Source of the DNA: a virus | DNA length: 45,770 nt | Virus record (IMG/VR): IMGVR_UViG_3300025135_000011 | Span: 1 to 45,770 of that record | Direction: 5' to 3' (one strand) | Shown here: in pieces, positions 29,008-36,851 of the stretch | How positions within the stretch are numbered: the first letter of the stretch is position 1 | How the letters are laid out: each line of letters opens with the position of its first letter | The notes under the pieces: generated by a model | What the model was told of the DNA's origin: nothing | The model's input: the letters and a program-made list of their open reading frames with translations, nothing else | Databases searched by the model: none | Program-made: the position numbers and the translations under genes

Positions 29008-32000
29008 CCGACCTCTCCCCTTCACCGGGCCAGATCCACAAGGCGCACTCGGTCACGCTTTCGAAGGGGTTCGGGACGTGGGACGGGCTCCCTATCATCG
29101 CCATTGGCCCGCTGGGCGGGAAGATCGTCGGCTACTCAAAGGGTAAGCCCATCTACGCGGGCTCGAAGCAGGCGGCGAAGCTCGCCCAGCAGCAGAGTCA
29201 GGCGGCAGCTCACAAGGGGGACGACGAAGCCTCGGGGAGCACCCTCGGTGGCGTCATTGACGCGTGGCTGGAGCTACTGGGGTTCAAGTCAAAGGCCCAG
29301 TCGGGTTCCATGATCGCCTACTCCGCCGAGGACGCGGCGGAGCTGAAGGAGTATTTCGGCGTATCTGGAAAACCGATGAGCGGTGGTGCTGCCGTCGCGT
29401 TCGAGGCGAGTGTCTTCCAGCCGTTCGCCGGGAAGCCCCTCACGCCAAAGCTCGGGCAGGAGGTCTCGACACATGCCGCCCTCGCCTCGGGTACGTTTGG
29501 CGAGGACGCCCCCTGGACCAAAGAGGAGCTGGCGAAACTGTCCATCAAGGGCGGTCCACTCGGCTCGCACGGGCACACGTACATCGTCACGGACGGCAAG
29601 GGCGCCGAGGTCGGCATCTGGAAAACGAAGGACGCCACGATCTACCGCGCCGAGGAAGCCTGCGCGCGTATCGGCCAGCTCGTCTTTCCGAAACCCGCGT
29701 TGATCGCGAAAGCGGAGGTGGTGACTCTCGGTGGGGCGCAGGGGGTGCTGCTCTCGCACATCAAAGGCACAGAGCTGGGTGCGGAGTCGAGCCACAAAAT
29801 CTCCGACGCCAAGCTCCAGAAGCACGGCGTTCGCCTGATCCAGCATCAGGTGTTGGACTGGCTTCTGTCCAACCACGACGCGCACGGCGGGAACTTTCTC
29901 GTCACGCCCGACGGCGACGTCGCGGCCATCGACAAGGGGCAGGCGTGGCGCTTCGTCGGGAACGACAAGCTCACGGGCGACCTGTCGTACAACCCCAACA
30001 ACAAGAGCTACGGGCTCGCCGCGCAGCAAGTGTGGACGAGGTGGAAGGAAGGGTCGATCAAGCTCGACGAAAAGGAAGTGATCGCTGCTGTCGAGGAGGT
30101 GCTCGGCGGCATCGCTACGCTCTCGAAGGAGCAGTACGAGCAGATCATCGCGCCCTACCTCGCGCTGAAGCCTGCCTCCGTCAAGCCGGCGCTCGCACGG
30201 TTCGAGAGTATGCACGGGGACTGGGAGTCCTTTCTCTCGAAGCAGTTCGGGCACAAGGTCAAGCTGACGCCCTCTGTGAAGGGCGCAGAGGCGGCGCCTG
30301 CGCTGACCATCGTGGCGGACGTCCCCGCGCCTCCTGCGCCGGCTCCGAAGGCTCCGAAGCCTAAGCCAAAGGCCCCCGCCGTCGATGCGCCCGTGTCCGA
30401 GCCAAAGACGATGGTGGAGAAGCTGATCGAGGAGATCGACGCGCCACCCGCGCAACCCAAGCTCGTCATCCAGCTCCCCGGCTGGCCGAAGAAGAAAGGC
30501 AACGTCACGGTCCATCATCCGGGCAACCCGGCCCCTGCGACGTGGCCCGCGAAGTACCCTGGCCCCGGGTACAAGGCGACGGTCGTGTTCAAGGGCAAGC
30601 CGTACGGGTTCGATTTCGGCATCTCCCACGGCAAGCCTTTTGTGTCGGTCACCGATCCATCTGGAAAAGTGGTCAAGGAAGGCGCCTCTATTCAGGAGGC
30701 GGCGGACATCCCCTCGCTCATCGCGAAGGGTCTGCCTCTCAACCTGAGCAGCACGCAGAAGAAGAACATGGGCTACTCGGCCATGAAGCTCTTCCAGATT
30801 GCGGCGTTCGCGGACGACTTCGCGAACGTGTCAATGCTGAACGCCTCACCGGCCTCGGAGTCGGTGGCGGAGCTAGAGGCGACGCAGGTCGTCACGCCTG
30901 AGAAGAAGACGCTCAACCACCATGAGATCATCACAGCGTCGCTGGGCGGAGCCTTCAGCGGTGCGGTGTCCGACATGGCGCTGCTGCCGGTCGACGTACA
31001 GGACTATGTCTCGAACGCCCTCGCTTCGTACAAGTACGACGGCCCCTGGGGCGCGCCTTCGCTTGGGACCGTTTTCGTCGAGAAGATGGTCGGTGACGTT
31101 AGTGCTGGGGGTGGTGGTTACCTCGGTATCACTGCGATGGGTGTGTCTTTCGGGGGTGGTGGCCCCGTCTATCAGACGTGGAATCTCTTTCCAGACGGCA
31201 CTTTGATCGGGACCGGCGCGGCGTACCCTGACAGTCTCACGCTCTCTGGGATCAAGGCTGCGTTCCCAGCCCAGGAGGTCGCCATACCCGGCACCGAGGT
31301 CCCGGCGGCGCCGGTAAAGGGGGCGCTCACACCGTCGGACAACTTCGCCACCATGCCGAAGGGGACTGTCGTCGAGGGGCCATCTGGAAAGATGTACGAG
31401 GCGCTGGGCAACGGCGCGTGGAAGACGGGCACCTCGACCCTTTCCTCGACGGAGATGAAGGGAGTCGCGGTCGGTGGCCTCACGCTGGTCGAGGCGAGCG
31501 ACTACGACTATGTGCTGCCCCCCACACCCGGCACCGTCGTTGCCGCAACATTGCCGGTGATCGAGGCTGCGAAACTCGGTGCGGTGCTCGCGGGCAGCGC
31601 TGGCACCTACGAGAAGGTCGAGGATGGGGAGTGGAAAGAGGTCAACCTCAACGTCTACTTCAGCCCTATGGAGATGGCGGATGGGGCTCTGCACAAGGTC
31701 ATCGCCTGGCCGCTTGTTGGTTCGCCGCTTCCCGAGGCAACGCAGTCGAATATCGACGCACTCATGCAGGCGCCGATCGGATCGAAGGCGAAGCACCCGA
31801 AGGGACAGACCTATACGAAGGTGAGCCCGCCGGACAACGCCTGGGGCAGCTTCAGCGGCGTCTGGGTGGACTCCACCGGGCAGGAGCACAACTCGGGCGA
31901 CCTCGATCCAAGCGTCGAGATCGTCGAGGAGCTACCGCCCCCCGCGCAGAACGCGACCCCCGTATCAACGATGGTGCAGCCGAAGGTCGTCACTGACTTG

Positions 32001-35000
32001 GAGTCAGTGCCCGCCGCTGTGAAGGGCTGGGTGTCAAAGGTCTGGGACGCGCAGGTCGCGTTCGGCGCTACCTCGAAGCCTGGGGGACACACGGCCGCGC
32101 AGAAGTCGCCGCTGTGGGACGCGTGGGTGCCGCCCCCCGGTAAAGTCTTGGAAGGCGAGGTGGACGGCAAAAAGTTCTTCATGACGCAGGTTTTGTCGGG
32201 GTATCTCAACGACGGCTCGGCGGCGGCTTGCGTGCGGTTTGAAATCATCGACGAGCACGGCAACACTCAGTCCGGGGTACCGAATCCCAACGCTGAGAAG
32301 GCGCTCGGGTGGCCGATGGCGTGGGCGATCGGCGACCTCGCGTTCAACGATGAGGACCAGCTCCCGCCGTTCATCGCGAAGGCGAAGGCGGCTTTCAATC
32401 TGGAAAACGCGGCATTCCCCGCGAATAGCACCGCGCTCGACGACACGGCGCCGTCTGCTGACTCAGTGATCACGACGCCTCCCGAGGACATCCCCGCGAG
32501 CGAGCTGCCAAAGAAGGTCACGAAGAAAATCTCGTTAGCCGACGCCATCACGCTGCCCTCGACGAAGACGAAGTATGGCTTCCCAAGCGGTTTCTACTCG
32601 TCCCCGGCGAACACCGGAAAGTTCGGCGCGAACACTTCGTACATCAACGTGAAGGCATCGAACAACACGGTTGATTGGCCGAAGAAGCTCCAGATGTTCT
32701 TGGACGATCATGGCGTGCTCGCCTCGCACATCGTGGCGGGGCCGAGCACAAGCCAGTTTGGCGGTGCGTACGTCGTCATCAAGGACGAGGCTCTCGACGC
32801 CGAGACGCCGATCGAAGTCACGGTCGCGGAGGCAACGCAGACGACGCCTGATCCTGTGCCGGCCCCCTGGCCGGTGAAGGGCGAAGCGTTCGACGTACAG
32901 GCGATGCACAACGCACCCGGAGGCACGTACCTCACTAAGCTCGGCGAGGACGGCGTCCCGACGCACAAGTGGATCAAGGGCGGCACCGGCTTCTACACCG
33001 TCGACATCGAATCTGGAAAACTCGGTACCACGATCCTAGCGGGGGAGATGGCGGACATCTTCGCGCAAGGCGGCGTGTCCGTGACGACGGCGGAAGGCGA
33101 GACGGTCTACACACCGGATAAAGCCAACCATGAGTTGGCTGTTCTCATCGAGGCATCTTCCGGCAAGAAAGCGCAAGACCTGACGGCGTCAGCTCTGGCG
33201 GCGCTGCCCGTCGGGACGGTGCTGCTCGACGGTGAGGAGGATAATCCAAGTGTAGCGAACGCGGTGAAGCTCGCCTCCGATTCTTGGTTTGTGACGTTTG
33301 TCGGCGGAAACACAGGGTATTGGTCAAACGAACAGGCGCAGGGTAGCTGGATCGTTCAGGCGACGCCCGACTCCACGCCCCTCACCACGTCGGAGCACTT
33401 CGATGCCCTGCCGGTCGGCTCGATCGTCTCACAGGCACAATCCGGGGGGCCGGTAACCTACAAGAAGGACGTCAACGGGAAGTGGAAACTGGCACATCTC
33501 GTTCCCGGCGGGACTTTCACGGGCGCCGTGATGGCTAACGACGTGTCAAACGGCGCGTACACGCTGCTCACGCTCGGGGCCGCAGCCACACCGACCCCGC
33601 CAGCCACACCGACCGCGCCACCGCCGGTCACAGCGACTCCCGCGCTCCCAAAGAAGATCAACAAGAGCGCCACGAAAAAGTCGATCAAGGCACTGCTCGT
33701 CTCACTTCCCGTCGGAGTGAAGCTCACGCTGCCGAACGGATCTGTGCTGGAAAAGAACGAGGAGCTGTGGTGGACCCTCGACGGTAAAGGTCCCTGGGGC
33801 ACGTTCACCGCGTCCACGTATATCCACAAGCAGGGCGCCGCTATCACACCTCCAGGGATGGCGGCAGCCCCACCCCTGCCGGCGAAGCCGAAGCCACCAC
33901 CGAAGCCCGAGGACCCCGCCATTGCGGCGGCGAAGGCGGAGAAGCTGGCCGAGCAACTCGCGAAGTTCGCGAAGGCGAAGGAGTACGCGGTCTGGGCGAA
34001 AGCGAACCCGCAGCCGTGGGATGCCGTCACGCTTCAGGCGCTCTCCGCTTTCCAGAATAGCGGCAAGCCCCCACCGAAGCTCTACGCGCACACGCACACG
34101 TCGGGTGCTTCCGTCTCGTTGCTCCTCGGGTCGCCGGACTTCGACGCGTTGAAGCAGTCTGTCGACAACTGGGAGGGGTTCCCCCCGTACGAGGAGGTCG
34201 ACTCTCCGCTCGGTAAGCTCGTGAAGGTCGACCCCCAAGCCTTCGCTGATGTCTTCCCTAACGTCGGTGTGGTGGTCGGTCCCGACGGGGCGACGCACCC
34301 GAAGGGCACGACATTCTCCGAGAAGCAGGTCTCCACGGGCACCGTGGGCGCTGCGGTCAAGAAAGAGCCCGGCCACCACAAGACCGTGTCAGACACGACG
34401 TCACCGGCCGACACGGCAGCGGTGAAGTGGAAGTATGACGCTTACGGGACCGTAGAGGAAAAGGAAGCAGCGAAGGGACAAGCGCTCGCGTCGCTCGCGA
34501 AACACGGCCTCACTCCCACCGAAACTATCGTCGGCAGCGCAAACATCATCACGAAGGTTCCGCTCGCCGCGCTGGCAAAGGACACGGGCACCACGACTGA
34601 GGTCGTCGCGACCCCGCCGCCACAGCTCCCCGCGTTCGTGGCGGCGACTCCGCCATTCAGCGTTGGCGCGCAGCAGCAAGGCGCCATCGCGCTCAACAAC
34701 GAGGCGGACATCGACGTGTTCGACGTGATCAAGCCGGGCCTCCTCGGGCATTCCGTGCGGACTGGCGGCGCCGGCCTCTGGGCGAACTCGCAAGTGCGCA
34801 TGCGTAAAGTTATCGAATCTGGAAAAGAGTACGTGGAAGTGGTCGGAGATCTCGTACCACTCATGGGGGTGGCGAAGCCCCAAGGAACGTCGCACGTCAC
34901 ACTGAAGATCCCGAAGGCGAAGTATAGCGCCAATACGGGCAAACATACCGCCTCGGCCTTCTCACTCATCGACACGCAAGCGAATGGAACGACCCTGGCG

Positions 35001-36053
35001 AGTGGTACGACCATCGGTGTGTTCCACAGCAGTGACGGCGACTTCGTGATGGAAGGGACATGCGTCATCCGTGTCCCTGCGGAAAATATCTCGAACCTGC
35101 GCGCAGAGATGACCGCTGCGTTGAAGGCTGTCGGGGTGAGTGACGCGCTTGCGTCTTCGACACACGAAGCGAATGCGGAGCGTGTCTTCATCAAATCGCA
35201 AATCGTGCGTCGATGCCTTGGCTCGAAGGGCTGGGGCCAGAACGGTAAAGTCAAATCTTTCTCCGAAAGCGGCGCAGGGTACGGCAGCGGCAAGACTCCG
35301 ATCACGGAGATGCACAACGAGGCGTGGCTCGACGAGCAGCTCAAGAAGTTCAAGGCCGAGCACCTTGTCGCTACCGCCGTTATCCGCGTGACATCGGGCG
35401 GGCAGCATTCAGTGTGGCTAGACGAACCCTCGGACGTAGACCTGGCGAACAACGTGCGCTTCGTACAATCCGGTCAGAAGGCTGAGGTTGCTAAATCGGC
35501 GATCTTCTCCGGCATAGGGCAGCCCTCTTTGAAGGCGCGTGTGATCGCAGGGCTCAGTGGCCCCGGCACGGGTCACGCCTCTAGCGACCTCACGGCGGGC
35601 GGCGACGGCTCGATGTTCCGTACCGTAGGGTGGGACTCGGGCGGCATACCGTTCGGTAACTGCGGCGGCACCGGCCAGGTAGCTGCCCGCATGATAGCGC
35701 ACCCACGGGTCCTCCGCCGGGCGGACTGCCGGATACACAAGGGGGATTTCGGATACCACCACAAGGACCAAACTGGCGCCGGCGAGTCAGCGTTCAACCA
35801 TGTGACTGACTCCGTCATGCAGTACGGGGGGTACAACGAGACTTTGCACGAGGGAGGTATCGGCGCCGAAGACTTTGCCGGTTGCTGGGTAAATACCGAC
35901 GACGTCAAGCAGGAAATGCTTGCCGAAGCGGCGAAGCGCAACGTCACACACATCAACACGATCCCCGTCGAGAAGTTCTTCTTCACAAGCAGCGAAACGC
36001 AATCGGCCATTCACAAGGCGTGCGAGGGGCTGAAGCCTGGGGTGCTGCCGTGA
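28998..36053 (+). CDS. Giant modular protein, 2351 aa, with atypical-kinase-like N-terminal domain
   Basis: Residues ~39-54 hold a divergent tag (GGKIVGYSKGKPIYAG). Residues ~190-390 look like an atypical kinase of the HipA/PI3-kinase type: VGIWK (K209), LLSNHDAHGGNFLV (D294, N299) and AAIDKGQAW (D312). The middle repeats a small module of the form LPVG-x-x-V...G-x-x-Y-x-K...G-x-W at least six times (about 31340-33850), separated by Pro/Ala linkers. The C-terminal ~500 residues contain YVEVVGDLVPLMGV and a glycine-rich stretch ending DLTAGGDGSMFRTVGWDS. I recall that stretch from large phage proteins but cannot assign it. It is likely a virion or injected protein. The start GTG 28998 lacks a Shine-Dalgarno sequence and is uncertain. 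Confidence 0.75.
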   Translation: MFFSDLSPSPGQIHKAHSVTLSKGFGTWDGLPIIAIGPLGGKIVGYSKGKPIYAGSKQAAKLAQQQSQAAAHKGDDEASGSTLGGVIDAWLELLGFKSKAQSGSMIAYSAEDAAELKEYFGVSGKPMSGGAAVAFEASVFQPFAGKPLTPKLGQEVSTHAALASGTFGEDAPWTKEELAKLSIKGGPLGSHGHTYIVTDGKGAEVGIWKTKDATIYRAEEACARIGQLVFPKPALIAKAEVVTLGGAQGVLLSHIKGTELGAESSHKISDAKLQKHGVRLIQHQVLDWLLSNHDAHGGNFLVTPDGDVAAIDKGQAWRFVGNDKLTGDLSYNPNNKSYGLAAQQVWTRWKEGSIKLDEKEVIAAVEEVLGGIATLSKEQYEQIIAPYLALKPASVKPALARFESMHGDWESFLSKQFGHKVKLTPSVKGAEAAPALTIVADVPAPPAPAPKAPKPKPKAPAVDAPVSEPKTMVEKLIEEIDAPPAQPKLVIQLPGWPKKKGNVTVHHPGNPAPATWPAKYPGPGYKATVVFKGKPYGFDFGISHGKPFVSVTDPSGKVVKEGASIQEAADIPSLIAKGLPLNLSSTQKKNMGYSAMKLFQIAAFADDFANVSMLNASPASESVAELEATQVVTPEKKTLNHHEIITASLGGAFSGAVSDMALLPVDVQDYVSNALASYKYDGPWGAPSLGTVFVEKMVGDVSAGGGGYLGITAMGVSFGGGGPVYQTWNLFPDGTLIGTGAAYPDSLTLSGIKAAFPAQEVAIPGTEVPAAPVKGALTPSDNFATMPKGTVVEGPSGKMYEALGNGAWKTGTSTLSSTEMKGVAVGGLTLVEASDYDYVLPPTPGTVVAATLPVIEAAKLGAVLAGSAGTYEKVEDGEWKEVNLNVYFSPMEMADGALHKVIAWPLVGSPLPEATQSNIDALMQAPIGSKAKHPKGQTYTKVSPPDNAWGSFSGVWVDSTGQEHNSGDLDPSVEIVEELPPPAQNATPVSTMVQPKVVTDLESVPAAVKGWVSKVWDAQVAFGATSKPGGHTAAQKSPLWDAWVPPPGKVLEGEVDGKKFFMTQVLSGYLNDGSAAACVRFEIIDEHGNTQSGVPNPNAEKALGWPMAWAIGDLAFNDEDQLPPFIAKAKAAFNLENAAFPANSTALDDTAPSADSVITTPPEDIPASELPKKVTKKISLADAITLPSTKTKYGFPSGFYSSPANTGKFGANTSYINVKASNNTVDWPKKLQMFLDDHGVLASHIVAGPSTSQFGGAYVVIKDEALDAETPIEVTVAEATQTTPDPVPAPWPVKGEAFDVQAMHNAPGGTYLTKLGEDGVPTHKWIKGGTGFYTVDIESGKLGTTILAGEMADIFAQGGVSVTTAEGETVYTPDKANHELAVLIEASSGKKAQDLTASALAALPVGTVLLDGEEDNPSVANAVKLASDSWFVTFVGGNTGYWSNEQAQGSWIVQATPDSTPLTTSEHFDALPVGSIVSQAQSGGPVTYKKDVNGKWKLAHLVPGGTFTGAVMANDVSNGAYTLLTLGAAATPTPPATPTAPPPVTATPALPKKINKSATKKSIKALLVSLPVGVKLTLPNGSVLEKNEELWWTLDGKGPWGTFTASTYIHKQGAAITPPGMAAAPPLPAKPKPPPKPEDPAIAAAKAEKLAEQLAKFAKAKEYAVWAKANPQPWDAVTLQALSAFQNSGKPPPKLYAHTHTSGASVSLLLGSPDFDALKQSVDNWEGFPPYEEVDSPLGKLVKVDPQAFADVFPNVGVVVGPDGATHPKGTTFSEKQVSTGTVGAAVKKEPGHHKTVSDTTSPADTAAVKWKYDAYGTVEEKEAAKGQALASLAKHGLTPTETIVGSANIITKVPLAALAKDTGTTTEVVATPPPQLPAFVAATPPFSVGAQQQGAIALNNEADIDVFDVIKPGLLGHSVRTGGAGLWANSQVRMRKVIESGKEYVEVVGDLVPLMGVAKPQGTSHVTLKIPKAKYSANTGKHTASAFSLIDTQANGTTLASGTTIGVFHSSDGDFVMEGTCVIRVPAENISNLRAEMTAALKAVGVSDALASSTHEANAERVFIKSQIVRRCLGSKGWGQNGKVKSFSESGAGYGSGKTPITEMHNEAWLDEQLKKFKAEHLVATAVIRVTSGGQHSVWLDEPSDVDLANNVRFVQSGQKAEVAKSAIFSGIGQPSLKARVIAGLSGPGTGHASSDLTAGGDGSMFRTVGWDSGGIPFGNCGGTGQVAARMIAHPRVLRRADCRIHKGDFGYHHKDQTGAGESAFNHVTDSVMQYGGYNETLHEGGIGAEDFAGCWVNTDDVKQEMLAEAAKRNVTHINTIPVEKFFFTSSETQSAIHKACEGLKPGVLP
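31340..33850 (+). repeat. Degenerate small-domain repeats inside the giant protein
   Basis: Coding repeats appear near 31340 (MPKGTVVEGPSGKMYEALG), 31570 (KLGAVLAGSAGTYEKVEDGE), 31760 (APIGSKAKHPKGQTYTKV), 33190 (LPVGTVLLDGE), 33400 (LPVGSIV, then VTYKKDVNGKWKL) and 33690 (LPVGVKLTLPNGSVLEKN). Each has a turn, a G-T/S-x-V strand, a Y-x-K strand and a tryptophan. They are divergent, so they are old duplications rather than recent copies. Confidence 0.6.
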
Positions 36054-36505
36054 TCGTTACTGTCCCTACCGGCGCGTACATCGCGTACGACACGCGTAAG
36101 CTCGACGAAGAGGCGCGCCGCTGCACGGTACTCGTGTGGCTTCACCAGTTTGAAGGCGAACTCCATGTGAAGAACCTCAACTGGAATCGGGGGGACTTCT
36201 ACGAAGTCCCCGACGACTGGACCGATTGGACCGAGGACGGCGGGGTGCTGCACACGCCGCGAGGCGACATCTCTTTTGCCAGAGCGACCCTAGCTAGGCT
36301 CTCGGAGCCCGACATTGACGCGCGCATTGGCGGTTTGCGGGAGCAACTCATCTACTATCGCGGTGTGCGCTACAACGAAGACAAGGAGGAGACGGTGGAA
36401 GAGGCGGAGCGCGTCGAGGACGAGGTGGATGCACTCCTCGCATCTGGAAACGACGAGGCCCTGAATGCGGCGTGTGAAGTGCTCTGTTGGGGGGAACACT
36501 ACTGA
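36050..36505 (+). CDS. Hypothetical protein, 151 aa
   Basis: GTG 36050 overlaps the giant gene's stop (GTGA). The N-terminal part is beta-rich with several tryptophans (CTVLVWLHQFEGELHVKN, DDWTDWTEDGG). The C-terminal half is an acidic helix (EETVEEAERVEDEVDALLAS). No family recognised. Its stop overlaps the next ATG. Confidence 0.65.
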   Translation: MIVTVPTGAYIAYDTRKLDEEARRCTVLVWLHQFEGELHVKNLNWNRGDFYEVPDDWTDWTEDGGVLHTPRGDISFARATLARLSEPDIDARIGGLREQLIYYRGVRYNEDKEETVEEAERVEDEVDALLASGNDEALNAACEVLCWGEHY

Positions 36506-36735
36506 TGCGCTGCCCTCAATGCGCAAATAAGATCCTTCAGAGGAGTGGCAGCGCAACGAAGCTGCGCATCACTGGCGCCGTCGAGTTCGACGTACAAGGG
36601 AAGGCACACGCGCAGTGCTACTGGTGTAAGACGCGCGTCGAGCTGCCGGTGTCGTTGAACAAGCCGGCGGACGATGAGGAGCGTTTTACCATCGCAGCCC
36701 AAAGGCCCAGGCTTGACCCACTTCCAGATGGCTAG
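36505..36735 (+). CDS. Com-like zinc-ribbon protein, 76 aa
   Basis: ATG 36505 overlaps the previous stop (TGATG). MRCPQCANKILQRSG and HAQCYWCKTRVELP form a C-x-x-C...C-x-x-C ribbon like phage Mu Com, a translational activator of the mom gene. Com-like ribbons are common in phages with varied or unknown roles, so function is not inferred further. Confidence 0.68.
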   Translation: MRCPQCANKILQRSGSATKLRITGAVEFDVQGKAHAQCYWCKTRVELPVSLNKPADDEERFTIAAQRPRLDPLPDG

Positions 36736-36780
36736 TACCGTTCGTCGGGTATGGCCCGGTAGGAACCGTTGGGTTCGTTG

Positions 36781-36828
36781 GGGCGAGAGCTTGAGAGCCG
36801 CACTGCGGTTCCGGCCTCGCCCTTTTTT
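36781..36828 (+). terminator. Rho-independent terminator before the protease gene
   Basis: GGGCGAG (36781-36787) pairs with CTCGCCC (36816-36822) around an internally structured loop, followed by six T (36823-36828). It ends the transcript of the giant-gene block. A TCTGGAA word (minus orientation) follows immediately at 36830, before the protease ribosome site GGGAGG. Confidence 0.85.
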
Positions 36829-36851
36829 GTTTTCCAGATGGGAGGTAGCTA

